Shown here in pieces: positions 10,330-21,218 of a DNA stretch of 64,000 bases. The translations under genes and the position numbers were made by a program. The notes under the pieces were generated by a model, which did not search any database, had not been told where the DNA came from, and saw nothing but the letters and a program-made list of their open reading frames with translations. Origin of the DNA: Phascolarctos cinereus (lineage: Eukaryota > Chordata > Mammalia > Diprotodontia > Phascolarctidae); assembly GCF_002099425.1 (NCBI RefSeq), contig NW_018344059.1:5592001-5656000 (forward strand), in the 5' to 3' direction. Position 1 is the first letter of the stretch. Each line of letters opens with the position of its first letter.

Positions 10330-11600
10330 TGTGTGTCGCTGGCAGGGCCAGAGTATGCCTACCTCCTGCAAGGCGGGCTCATTATCACCTCCGTGATTAA
10401 GGCCAGCTCTGCAGAGGCAGGGAGCCGGCGAGCCGCAGAGAGCCCGGCGCCGCGCTCAGCAGCCCTAGAGGAGCCCGCGCCAGCCCGCCCGCCGCCTGGA
10501 GAGCGGACAAGCGGAGGCCTGGAATCTCTACAGCCCACTGCGTCCGCACACGAAGCCCTGGAAACCGGGCTCCCCGCGGCCACCGCCCGCCCCAGGCCTA
10601 CTAGCTCCATAGCAACAGCCTCCTCTCCTTTCCCCTCCTTCTCCACCCCCATCTCCGGCCCCTGCAGCACCTGCCCTGCTGCGACTGGGGAGATCTTGGG
10701 GAGCTGGAGAGGGGTGATAGGATGAGGAGGGTGGAGGAGAAGAGGTAACGAGCAGTTCTGAGGCTCCACCGGATGCCGACTCAGGGGCTGAGAGCGGGGG
10801 CCACTCCCGCCTGACTTCCTTCAGACCCTTACCTCCTCTCGAGCTCTCCACCACCACCAACACCACCCCAGACCCTAGCCAGGCCGGGGGGGGGAAAGGG
10901 GGGGAGGGGACAAGGGGAGGGAGGAGAGGCTAACCAGCGCGCTTGGCCCAGTTCTCACAGTCTCTCCAAGCTACTGCAACGCAGGAAGTCCCAGACCCTA
11001 TTGTGGCCAAGATCCTGGCTCCCCCGCCGTCCCAGGCTCAGAGTGGGGAGGCAGGAAATTCTGATTATCCAAGTTGACCCTCTGGGTGTGGTGCGTGGGA
11101 GAGGAGCTGGCCAGCCACGGAGAGGTTAACCTAGGCGCCCTAGAGGCTCTTTTCTACGCTCTGCAGGCGCTGGCCGGCTGGGCTAGAGGCTCCAGCTGAC
11201 CATGTGACCCCAGAAAGACGCCTCAGAGCTCCTGCTCTGAAGCCAAAGCAAGGCCCCTAGATCCACTGATCCGGAAAGAGCCGCCCTCCCCAGAAGTGGG
11301 AGCTCGGGCAAGGTCCCTGGTTTTTGCCCCAACCGGGCTGGGTTCCCTCAGCCCAGCCCAGCCCATCACAGCCCGGGTTTTCCATCCGGCTCCAGCTCAG
11401 CAGTCGTCAGGGGACCAGGCTGACCTTCCTGAGCTGGGAGTTTCAATTAGCCGCAGATCAGATAAGCAGGCCGGGACGGTATCTCCTGGACACCGCGGAT
11501 TTTACTCCGCCCCCGCCCCCTCCCGGCTCCAAATGGGGTCCAGATGATAGAACAATGCGTTTAAGCGCTTCCTAGGGAAGCAGGTTCCACCTGCAGCTGT
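10330..11600. promoter_or_regulatory. Second GC/CpG-rich block
   Basis: The densest part is 10410-10620 (gagccggcgagccgcagaga, cccggcgccgcgctc, cccgcccgccgcctgg), with further GC-rich DNA to 11530. Open frames of about 110-136 codons occur on both strands, as expected by chance in GC-rich DNA. They lack recognisable domains. An X-box-like AGCTCCATAGCAAC lies at 10603-10616. Possible promoter or exon of an unassigned transcript. Confidence 0.45.
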
Positions 11601-11854
11601 GGGAGCAAGGTTATCAACAAAGAATTTCCCCTACCTGGAGCGGGGAGGCCAGGGGCATACCACCCCTTGGGGACCAGAAACAAAAGGAGAGGCCTGGCCC
11701 CTCCCTGAACTGGTTCTAGCCTGCCAGGAGGTTTCGAGACTGTAGCCTAATGATGGTAGCCCTCAAGCACTCAGTTTGCCCCCTCCTGTGTCACTAGGCA
11801 GACCAACCTTAGGCAGAGGTGACTTCATAAAGATTCCTTAGTAATTCACATATA

Positions 11855-12038
11855 CAAAGCACTCTGCTTTCCTCACTGTGAACTGGTGACATAGATTAGG
11901 ATAGTATCATTATCCCCATTTTGCAGATGATGAAATGACCTGAGGAGGTATGCCCTATCAGCTAGTAAGTTTCGAAGCTGGAATGTGAACCCAGAACTCC
12001 AGTCCAAGTTGCCCTACTTTTCACTGTCACACTGCCTA
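11855..12038 (-). mobile_element. MIR-type CORE-SINE
   Basis: attatccccattttgcagat, then tatcagctagtaagtttcga, reverse orientation. Confidence 0.65.
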
Positions 12039-12049
12039 TAGCACTAAAG

Positions 12050-12215
12050 TTTAAGTGTTTTCTTATCCTTTGTCAGTATCTCTATTCTCCTAAAGGCAGA
12101 GCCAGAATAGATGGAAGTTCCTTGAAGGCAGACAATCTGTATTTATCTTTGGGTCTTATTTTTATCTTGTATATCCCTCAGGCGCCCAGCACAGTACTGC
12201 ACATATTTCAATATT
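12050..12215 (+). mobile_element. L2 LINE 3' end
   Basis: tccttgaaggcagacaatct, then cttgtatatccctcaggcgc and cagcacagtactgcacat follow the L2 terminal pattern. Confidence 0.6.
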
Positions 12216-12299
12216 TCCAGGGATGCAAATAGTGAAATACTAAAATCTCTGAGGAATCAAAATTGCTGATTACCTCCCATTCTCCCCCCCCCCCCAAAA

Positions 12300-12515
12300 T
12301 AAAGGGCAAGAGAGAAATATATTATCAACAATGAAATTCAGTCTAAAAAGTATGCTCAAAACAGACTACAAGATATCATAAAGAGATGTATGACCAGAAA
12401 AGATGGTGGCTAGTCATGTATCTTAGACATTGGAGGGTAACAGACATGGATGGCCTATTTGTTGCATTGTTCTCTATATAATATCCAGAGACCTAAAAAG
12501 AGTCCTCAGCACTTC
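12300..12515 (+). mobile_element. RTE-type LINE fragment, decayed
   Basis: A frame reading approximately KMVASHVS, GNRHGWP, then SRDLKRVL resembles the C-terminal RTE motif of the style 'AGHV..DNRW..RD(L/V)KR'. Diverged, with internal stops. Confidence 0.4.
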
Positions 12516-12517
12516 CA

Positions 12518-12582
12518 GTGAGAAGGAAGAAAGGAAGGACTGAAGGAGGGACGGAAGGAGGGAGGGAGAGAGAGAAGAAAAA
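12518..12582. repeat. Purine-rich (GGAA/GGGA)n
   Basis: agaaggaagaaaggaagg followed by gagggagggagagagag. The open frame over it is an artefact. Confidence 0.75.
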
Positions 12583-12585
12583 GAA

Positions 12586-12700
12586 TTTATTATTTACTAT
12601 GTCCTCTATGCTAAGCACTAGGAATGCAAATATAAGAGAGCAAAACACTGACTGCCCTCCAGGAGTTTATATTCCAATAAGGGAACAAAATATATGGGGG
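12586..12700 (-). mobile_element. L2-related tail fragment
   Basis: ctatgctaagcactaggaat, then ctgccctccaggagtttata is a pattern repeated at 22.3 and 33.3 kb. Confidence 0.4.
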
Positions 12701-13243
12701 GGGGGGAGTGGTTAAGGAGGTGTTTTGGTAAGGACATCAGGATGGTTATTGGAGTCACCGTGAGAAACTGGTTGACACATCCTTTCTGGGAATGGTAATA
12801 TTGACTTGAGTATTATTCTCAGAACTAGATCTGGAAAGGAGGAAGAGTTGTTCTGAAATACAAGGTGAATGCTCACCAATCGGAAGCCCAGGGCCCCAGG
12901 GTGGGAACTTGAGTTCTGGGCTGGAGGCTGAAGCTTGAAGGTCGAAGTGCTAAGGCAGCTTGAAGATGGCCAGGAAATGTGAACAATTTATGGGATAGAT
13001 GCTCTACAAAGTTCACTCTTAGAGGAAGTAGAACAGAATCCTAGAATTTGAATTGGAAGGGACCTCAGAAGCCATCTAGTACAAATCATGAGCAAAAGGA
13101 ATCCCACCATAATACACACAAGTGGCCATCCAGCCTCTACTTGAAGACCTATAAGGAGGGGGACAGAAGGGAAACTCTCCATTGTTCTAGGTGCCTGTTC
13201 CTCTTTAGACAGCTCCAATTGTGAAAAAAAAAAAGTAGGGAGA

Positions 13244-13620
13244 ACAGTGTATATAACATAGGACTTGGAGTCAGGAAGACGAAAGTTCTAATTCTATCTC
13301 AGACACTTACTAGCAGTGTGACCCTGGGTAAATCACTTAGCCTCTCTAAGACTAAGTTTCCAAATAGTACCTACCTCACAGGTTTATTGTGAGGACCAAA
13401 AGAGTGAATAGGGGCAGCTAGGTGGTGAAGTGGATAGAGCACTGGCCCTGGGGTCAGTTCAAATTTGGCCTCAGACACTTACTAGCTGTGTGACCCTTGG
13501 CAAGTCACTTAACCCCATTCCCTATACATACACACACACACACAAGTGAATATATGTCAAGCACTTTGCAAACATTTCTGCTCTATATTAAATAATAGCT
13601 AATTACTACTATTGTTATTC
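13244..13620 (+). mobile_element. THER1-type SINE inserted in L3, itself interrupted
   Basis: 5' part 13244-13410 (ggagtcaggaagacgaaagt, gtgaccctgggtaaatcact). 3' part 13553-13620 (caagcactttgcaaacattt). A second SINE lies between. Confidence 0.8.
13411..13544 (+). mobile_element. MON1-like SINE inserted in the THER1 copy
   Basis: Starts ggggcagctaggtggtgaag and ends in (ac)n. Flanked by the exact 8-bp duplication agtgaata at 13403-13410 and 13545-13552. Confidence 0.9.
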
Positions 13621-14230
13621 TGATGCTGAACTTAAATTGTCGTCTTTGCAACTTCTACCATTGATATCCCTAGCTTTTGCCCTTTATGGCCAAACAAAAC
13701 AAGTCTAATTCCTCTTCCACATGAAAGCCCCTATATACTTGAACGTAGCTTTCACATCCTACCTGAGTCTTCTCTTCTCCAGACCTAAAATGTCCAGTTT
13801 CTTCAAATGATGCCTATATAGTATGTACTCAAGGCCTTTTCCGTGTCTTGGTTGCATTCCTCTGTATGTTCTCAAACTTATCGACGCTCTTAAACTGTGA
13901 AATGAACCCATATTCCAGGTGAGGTCTAAAGAGGGCTGAGTACACTGCAACTATCACCTCCCAGTTTCTGAAATTATGCCTTCCTAAATGAAGACTAAGA
14001 TTGCATTCGCTTTTTTGAATGCCACTTCACATAACCTACATATTGAACTTATAGCCCACTAAACTCCCCCAGGCCTTTTTTCAGAACAACTGCTGTTTAA
14101 CCATGCATCCTCCACCTTGTACATATGAAACTGATTTTTTGGCACCCAAGTATAAGAGTTTACATTTATTCTTATTGAATTTCACTTTATTAGATTCATC
14201 CCTGTGCTTCTTTTTCTGAACCTGGAATAT

Positions 14231-14747
14231 TATTGTTGTTGTTGTTGTTGTTTTCAAAGAGGATCAATAACACCACAGAATGATGTTTTGATTTATGTGT
14301 GAATTGTATTTAAGTGAGGCAGAGTTGTTCAATATTATCAACCTCACTGTCTTCCAGAGTCATCTAAGTCCAATGGCAAGACAACAGTCAAGACAACTGT
14401 CGATGGGCTGGGATGCAGTGCATGACCTTGACTTCTTCAATGTCTGACCCGGTTCTAAGCACTCCACAGTGCCTGCTTCAGTGCCTTTGTGGCTTTTGGC
14501 ACAAATTGTTCTCATTCACCAGTTCTGACAGGGAAAGGCTCTACATGCTTCGGGTTGACATCCCCTTAACTCACTACTGGATTTGAGGCCTGTTGGTTAC
14601 CCTCAGTCAACCTGGTTTAACCCATCTGCTGATGAGACAGTTTTAAGAGGTGTGGCCACTATGCATGCTACTGCTTTTTGGAGCCACAGGTTAGGGTTGG
14701 GTGAAGGTGACCCCAATGGTGGATGCGCAGTCCTGAAAAGGGCTGCA
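14231..14747. mobile_element. (TTG)n-headed interspersed repeat, 517 bp
   Basis: Starts (ttg)n then tttcaaagaggatc and ends gcgcagtcctgaaaagggctg. Flanked by the exact 10-bp duplication cctggaatat at 14221-14230 and 14748-14757. Shares 'gaagaggacc...atttaagtgagg' with shorter copies at 26.36 and 52.91 kb. The (TTG)n may be a (CAA)n tail of a minus-strand element. No coding frame of note. Confidence 0.75.
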
Positions 14748-14945
14748 CCTGGAATATAGTGGAAAGAGCATTGGCTCTGAAGGTAGAGGACCTGGGGTCA
14801 AATCTGACTTTTGACATTTATTACCTAGTTAAATTTGAACAAGTCACTTAGCTTCCCTGAGCCTCAGTTTCCTTGTTTGTAAAATTATGGACTGGATAGC
14901 TTCTACAATCCCTTTCAGCTTTACATCTATGATCCTATAAGATCT
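14748..14945 (+). mobile_element. MIR-type CORE-SINE, marsupial variant
   Basis: atagtggaaagagcattggc at the head and ccctttcagctttacatcta at the tail. The 517-bp element landed at its 5' edge. Confidence 0.75.
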
Positions 14946-15065
14946 CAGACGCATTGGAGCCATTTCATTCAGGGATGTCCTCCATCCTTGAGCGTAGGTA
15001 ATAACCCATCCATGCCATTCCATGCTGGGTGATTTTGGTCCACATTCTTCCATAAATGCTTCACA

Positions 15066-16284
15066 GAAGTTCTCCTGAACATGGTTGGAAGTCTTACTCT
15101 AGGTTTTCTTCTGAATACTAAGTTTTCACAACACTTAGACCATTCATTATATTACCCTTTCTTCCTAATACATGAAACCCACTTACTTTCCCCATCATAC
15201 TTGTTCTCATTGTTGTCTTCTTGCACACAGTTCATTATTGGTATAACAGAGGAAGGATGCACAACTATTCCCTTCTTGGTTCCAATCCCAAATGTGGAAG
15301 TTTGAGAGCTTCTTACAGGCTATGATGAATCAGGGATTGGTATTATGTGGTAAAGAAAAGTCTTCCAGTTGTCAAAAGAGTTGTAATAACTCAGGAGGTG
15401 CTGAGCTGGAATTGTGTGCATACAAAAGGGACAGCCTGCCCACCTCTAGATCTCTTTACCTTACTGGCCAGGAGTTAGGAAGGATTGCTTTAAGCTGCCA
15501 CATGAGGAAAGACAGCTGGCCTCATTCCCCCACCCAGTCACCAAGTGTCTGTGAACTCATGACTCTTCTGTTTATTTGTGGCTATCCTTCTCTGATCTCT
15601 GTGAATATTATAACATGGAAGTCTGCAGGCAACCAGGTGAGTTTGAGAGATCGAGGGGTCCCAGCAGACATCCCACACGGGATCAGAGCCATTAGAACAG
15701 TAGCAACCAATGACAAAGAAGGTTCCTGCAGACTGATGTGGAGTTACCTTCCTGAAGGAGCTTCAGGAAGCATGACCTTTGGAGAAGGCACAGCTAGAAA
15801 GGGACCAAAGCTCAGAGCCCAGCAGAGAGACTATACCCCAAGCTTCTCAACATACACAAAGAGCCCTCGCTTTGTAGCTGAGGTTCCAGACTTCTTTCAA
15901 GCTACATGCTGCCAGTCTGAGCCCCTTGTTTTCCCTGAGCATGCCTTGTTTTACCTGGGAGCTACCAGCAAATAGGCTTTGCCTTAGCTCACCAGAGAAG
16001 TACTGTGGTGTGGAGATAACAGTAGAGGCAATGAAACAATGAAATCAAGAGGTCACTGATTTGAATGAGAACCAGAGAACCCAACCCAAATGAACTGGAA
16101 GAAAATTACTCTTGGGAGTGCCCCTAGCCAGTACTCATCAAATAGTGAAAGAGAAGAGGTGACTGCACCCTTCTTCCCTACCATCCAGAAAATACCCTCC
16201 TTAGAACGAAAATGACTGGGCAGATGTGTTTATGAAGTACAAGATGTCAATGACTTTCCAATTTTCTTAGAAAGGTTTAGAGAT
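15066..16284 (+). other. Unassigned stretch with a 227-codon open frame (15292-15975)
   Basis: The longest open frame outside CXXC5. It starts MWKFESFLQ, ends FYLGATSK, shows no transmembrane run, signal peptide, zinc finger or repeat that I recognise, and lacks a purine at -3. It lies between decayed repeats. Chance open frame or part of an unrecognised old element are both more likely than a gene. Confidence 0.2.
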
Positions 16285-16460
16285 TCCTAAATAGGGGCAG
16301 CCCAGTGTAGTGGAGACCTGTGTTTGAACACCATCTCTGCCGCTTTCTATCTAAGCCACCTTTAGGAAGTTATTTCTTCCTCCCCAATCCTTAGTTTCTC
16401 TATCTGGAAAAATTAAAGGGTTGGTTCCCTAAAGATCCCTTTCAACTTTAAATTACATTC
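16285..16460 (+). mobile_element. MIR-type CORE-SINE, marsupial variant
   Basis: ggggcagcccagtgtagtgg, then agatccctttcaactttaaa. Near full length. Confidence 0.65.
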
Positions 16461-16734
16461 TGGATCCCACTGACATCTGCACTGTTCATTCTTGGTAATT
16501 GTAAGCTGCTTTCAACAGTCATTGAGAAATTCTCTTGTTTTAAATGTTTCTCCCCCAACCCCCAGCAAAAGCCTTGCCACTCTCTCCCTCAGCTTACCCA
16601 TTACACTCTAAGCCCACTCCCTCCTTTGTCACTGACTCACTGTTAACCCATCCACCCTTAGCCTTCTGTTCTTCCTCCTGCCTTGAATTTCCAAATGTCA
16701 CATAAATAACATGACAAAGGAAAAAAATTGATGA

Positions 16735-17135
16735 GAACAGAGAGAAAGGATTAGTTGAAGGAACTGGGGATGTTTCACCTGGAGAAGAGTGATCTGAAAG
16801 AAGAACATGGTAACTCTCTTATTATTGGAGTTCTTAGTATTAAAGTGTTGAAAGGGCTTAGAAGAAAGAAGGATAGTTTTGTTTTTCTTAGGCAGAACTA
16901 GGGAAACAAGAGAAACAGATTTAGGTTTGATACAAAGAGAAATTTCTTAACAGAATAGTCCTAAAGTACAAGGGACTACTTTATAAGGTAGTACCCCATC
17001 ACTTAACATCACCAAGCAAAGGCTGGATGACAACTTGTCAGGGATGTTGACAAGGGGATTCCTGTTTGGGTATGAATTGAATTAGTTGGCTTCTTAGGTT
17101 CCCCTCCAGCTCTGAAAGACTAAGATGTGTGACGA
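16735..17135 (+). mobile_element. L3/CR1 LINE 3' end
   Basis: ggatgtttcacctggagaag (reads MFHLEK), then aggctggatgacaacttgtc, agggatgttgacaaggggat and gttcccctccagctctgaaa follow the CR1/L3 terminal pattern in order. Confidence 0.8.
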
Positions 17136-17284
17136 TCTCCCCCAGGACAACATTGTCTACCCTGAGTTGAGCTACAACTTAGAATTCTTCCATTTAGGGC
17201 AAACTTAGTTGAGCAGAGAAGCAAGAGGTGAGAGAAGAGAGCACCGGGTCAGATGCAGTCACTTCAGGAGAGAAGATAGCACAT

Positions 17285-18312
17285 ATTGGTGACTCTTCAA
17301 TCCTTTCACTTCACTTAGTGATTTCATTAGCTCCCATGGATTTGAATATCTCTATACTGAAGATTCTCCAATCTACCATTCTTGTCCCAATTTTTCTACT
17401 GACTTCAGTCTTTAACGGCCTTTAAAACATCTCAAACTGAATGTCCAATAGACATCTTAAACTTAAAAACTTAAAACAGAACTTACCATCTTTCCCGCTA
17501 AACACTTGCTCCTCTTACCTGCCCCATTACAGTACAGGACAACACCATTTCCTCTCAGTCCCTCAGGCTCACAGCTTAGGAGTCATGCTGGATTCCTCAC
17601 TATCTCTCAGCCCACCATATCCAAGCTATTGCCAAGGCCTGTTGGCTCCACCTTGGTAACATCTCCCAAATATGTCCCCTTCTCTCCTCCGACACTACCA
17701 CCACTCTACTCATCACCTCATTCCTAGACTATTGCAATAGCATGCTGGTGGGTCTACTTTCCTCAGCTGGAATGGGGAGCTATTCCAGTCTATCTTCCAC
17801 TCAGTTACTAAAGTCATTTTCCTGAAATGTAGGTCCATTCATGTTACCTCCCTACTCAAGAAACTCCAATGGTTTCCTGTTGTCTCCAGGATTAAATACA
17901 AAACGCTCTGTTTGGCATTCAAAGCCCTTAATAGCCTAGCCTTCTATCTTTCCAATCTTCTCTCACTTTACTTCCCAACAGAGAACAGCCTCCTGGCTGT
18001 CCCACAAACAAGACACTCCATCTCTTGGCTCTGGGCATTCTCTCTGGCTATCTCCCATGCCTGGAATGCTCTCCTTCCTCCACTCTGACTACTGACTTCC
18101 CCAGCTTCCTTTAAGTCCCTACTAAAATCCCACCTTCCACAGTCCTTCATTCTAGTCTTCCCTCTGTTAATTATTTCTTCTTTATCCTGTTCATAGAGTG
18201 CGTTGCCTTTACTTTGCTTGCATGTTACCTCCTCCATTATATAGTAAACTCACTGAGGGTAGAGACTGTCTTGCCTCTTTAACAGGCACCTAATAAATAT
18301 TTATTGAGCAAT
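17285..18312 (+). mobile_element. L2 LINE 3' kilobase
   Basis: Contains, in order, cattagctcccatggatttg, agacatcttaaacttaaaaa, cctagactattgcaatagca, tggtttcctgttgtctccag, ggcattcaaagcccttaata and terminal gcacctaataaatatttatt. This is the C-terminal coding remnant and 3' UTR of L2, with no long intact frame. Confidence 0.85.
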
Positions 18313-19090
18313 TGAGAGGAGACAGAGATGGAAAGGCTGTCTCTGGGAGAGACCTTGTGCCAAAAAAACCTTGGGTGTGGCATCCAGAAGCCAGGGAAGA
18401 AGTGAGGGGGGCAGTAGAGCAGCACAGTCTGGGCCAGAGGCCTACCTTGGGGAGGAAGTGAAAGGCCCAAATAATTATTTACAACCTGGAGCAAAGTTGC
18501 ACCCTAATCAGAATTCTGTATGTCAGGAGGATTCCTGTCTATTCTTCTGGGCTGAGGATGTAGGAATGTTCCTAATTCTCTTCACCAGTGCTCTTTCTCT
18601 CTCCTCCCTAACTCACCTAGAAGACCCTCCCTGGGCTCCAGGCAACACCCAACCAACATTGCTCCAAGAAGCTCACCTGAAGCCCCCAGAGCACTTCAAT
18701 AACAGCATATTAGGATATGGCATATCCTAAAATCTCTTTGTTGATTATAAAGTCAGATCATCAGATTTTAAATCTGATTATAGAACCTGTCTGTTGTTGA
18801 TTAGAAGGCCTTTCAACTGACAGGCTTTCCTTTCATCAGGGGCCTAAGGGACTCCTCTCCTGGTCTATCAGCCTCTGTGGTATCTAGCACTGGATTTTCC
18901 CCAGGGCTTCTCCTCTGGAGCTGTGCATCTGCTCACCAGTCCTCAGGTAGAGTCCAATCTATGCAGGGCCAGCATGTGGTTAGAAAGAAATAGGGTTAGA
19001 GAGAACAGGAAAAGCTTGCTCACAGGAAATGCATTCAGCTTTAGAGATGGTAAGTAAAGGGAATCAATCACTTGCTTAAAAATCCTCTAA
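18313..19090. other. Unique intergenic sequence with two tight palindromes
   Basis: No gene seen. Palindromes at 18710-18730 and 18760-18778. The 119-codon open frame over 18371-18730 shows no known domain. Confidence 0.5.
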
Positions 19091-19094
19091 TCCA

Positions 19095-19292
19095 CAGGGT
19101 TTTAACCTGGGGTAAAAATAGATTTCAGGGAGGCCTGGGAACTTGGATGGGGAAAATATCTTTATTTTCATTGATCTCTAACTGAATTTTAGCATTTCTT
19201 TGAATTATTTAACATTATTCTGAGAAGAGGTCCCTAGGCTTTGCCAAGACTGCCAAAGGGGTTTGTGACACATGAGAAAGTTAAGAACCCTT
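19095..19292. mobile_element. hAT-like MITE, copy B, inside a MIR3-type SINE
   Basis: Left end CAGGGTTTTAACC, right end GTTAAGAACCCTT (inverted). Removing it rejoins 'ctaatcca' with 'ttttacaggcgagaaaactg', the reverse SINE sequence. Confidence 0.6.
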
Positions 19293-19295
19293 CTA

Positions 19296-19500
19296 TTTTA
19301 CAGGCGAGAAAACTGAGGACCAGAGAGACAAAGCGACTTGTTCTAGGTCGTGTAGTAAGTAGTAGGGCAAAATGTCAAAATTAATGGAATCAGATTAAGA
19401 GCTGGAAAAGACTAGAGATCAATTTCCTCATTTTATAGAGAAGGAAGCTGAGGCCTAGCTAGGGAAAGGAACTTGTCCAGGGTCACCTAGAGTAGCGATG
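19296..19500 (-). mobile_element. Two MIR3-type SINE pieces
   Basis: 19296-19375 (ttacaggcgagaaaactgag) and 19385-19500 (agagctggaaaagactagag, then ggaacttgtccagggtcacc), both reverse. Confidence 0.6.
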
Positions 19501-19504
19501 AGGT

Positions 19505-20870
19505 GTTGTATTGAGTTGTGAGGTTTTTTTAATTAAGAAGTACTTTTCTTCTTTGCCTCCCACCTCCCCACTCCCTCAGCAGAAGAAAAAAAGAAGAAAA
19601 AACAAACCTTTGTGACAAATATCCCCAGTTAAACCAAACAGATTTCAGAATTGGCCTTAATGATGTCTCCATCTGAGACCATCAATTCTCTGACAGGGGA
19701 TGGGTAACTTATTTCTTCTTGGGCCCTCTGGAATTTTGGTCGGTCATTGCGCCGATCAGGGTGAACCAGGTTTGGAAGTTAGGTCCTTCGACCCTAAATG
19801 CAGACTGTGCTCTTTTCCCCTTGCGGTGTTGTCCTTCCCTCCCTCCCTCTTCAGCTTTATCTAAGGGCCAGGCTGGCCAAGGCCAGTAAGGAGCGACCTT
19901 CAAATCTCCTTCAGGACTGAAGGCATTGAGGCTGAGCCAGTCACTCTTTTTCTCCAGGCTGGCCCTGACTGGGTCACTAAAGGGCAATGAACAGGTTGGG
20001 CACTGTGACTTTCAGTGAACAGGATGCAAATGATTATGTAAATCACATGCAAATCAACAGTTACTAAGGGTTTTGTCCATTAAATCCTGTAGCTGAGACT
20101 TGGGCAGGGCAGGGAGGGACAGGGATAGAAATGGGCAAGAGCTCTGCTGAACTCAGTTGGCTTCCTTGCTGAAACCACCCATGCCCCGCCCCATAACCCC
20201 TGGAGCTGCTGCCTGGGCAGCACCAAAGTATCCTGGGTAAGAGAGAAGCAGTATCTGACCAGCAGCCCTGCCTGCTCAAGCTACTTGGGGTGGGGGGGGG
20301 TGTATAGGGGCGGGGGAATATCTGACTCCAAAATGAACAGAAACAGGACAATCTATAGGATGGCCACAACAAAGAAAAGGGAAATATCATTGGAAGACTT
20401 AAAAATATTGATCATACAACCAATCATAACTGCGGAGGATTGACTGAAGGTGAAGCATGCCTCCCACCTCTCAGCAGTGAAGGTGGTAGACTACAGCTGT
20501 GGAGTGAGGCATACATATATTTTCAGACATGGCCAATATGTCCCTTTATTTTTATTCACCATATTTACTTCTAAGAAGGAGGATAAAGAGGTTGGGGAGG
20601 GGGGAAGAAGAGGGGGAAAAGAAAAGTCAATGAGAAGTAATCATGATATAAGAAAAATGGAAGACCATTAAAGAATTTTTTTTTAAAGGATGTCTCTGTT
20701 CCCCTTGGTTCTGGGGAAACGAGCTGTAACCACCAGTCCTCGGGCCCAGTGTTTGTGTATGAACACTCCTACACCCAGTCGCCAACATCTATTCAAAGAT
20801 TCATACTCTCAGACATATATACTGAAAGAGGTACACAGACACCCTCACAGACAACTAGAGAAAGTCACTC
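19505..20870. other. Unique sequence containing an octamer cluster
   Basis: No gene recognised. 19.7-20.06 kb is repeat-free and includes the triple octamer at 20024-20054. A G-run lies near 20290. Confidence 0.5.
20024..20054 (+). promoter_or_regulatory. Triple octamer (POU/OCT) motif cluster
   Basis: ATGCAAAT at 20024-20031, ATGTAAAT at 20036-20043 and ATGCAAAT at 20047-20054, all on the same strand, with starts 12 and 11 bp apart. ATGCAAAT is the OCT consensus. Confidence 0.5.
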
Positions 20871-20874
20871 GCAT

Positions 20875-21026
20875 ATAAAGAGACCTGGAGCTGAAAAGGA
20901 CCTGATGGGCCATCCAGCTCAACCCTCTCCTTTTACAAATGACTTGCCTTTGGTTATAGGTGAGATTTGAACCCGGCTCCTCTGACTCCAGAACCAGTGT
21001 TTTTTCCATTATACCACACTGCCTAC
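20875..21026 (-). mobile_element. MIR3-type CORE-SINE
   Basis: gagctgaaaaggacctgatg, then gaacccggctcctctgactc, reverse. Confidence 0.65.
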
Positions 21027-21218
21027 AAATAGACCTACCGTCAGAGAAACACACATATGCATAGTCTCATCCACCTCACCGTTCTGTTAAGCAGAAAACA
21101 GCCAGAGAGCTTACAAGCCAAGTAACCATGTACCTGCCCAGTCCTTTGAAAAGGAGCTGGCTGATTCCACCTATCCTGCTGAGGTCAGAGCTGGGCGGCC
21201 ATAAAGTGGGAAGGAAGG

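Larger units (their letters stand above)
13013..14230 (-). mobile_element. L3/CR1 LINE 3' part, interrupted by nested SINEs
   Basis: The minus strand encodes, with interruptions, pieces such as VYSALFRPHLEYG, GLEYILYRHHLKKLDI and LGLEKRRLR, matching the C-terminal reverse-transcriptase tail of CR1-clade LINEs (..RPHLEYC.., ..LEKRRLRGDLI..). The 3' end, in reverse, is seen at 13030-13080 (gaattggaagggacctcag). SINEs occupy 13244-13620. Confidence 0.85.

Noticed and set aside
10333-10866. Frames of 112-136 codons in the CpG-rich block as a possible protein gene
   Set aside because: Open on both strands and in several frames at once, which is a GC-composition effect; no domain seen.
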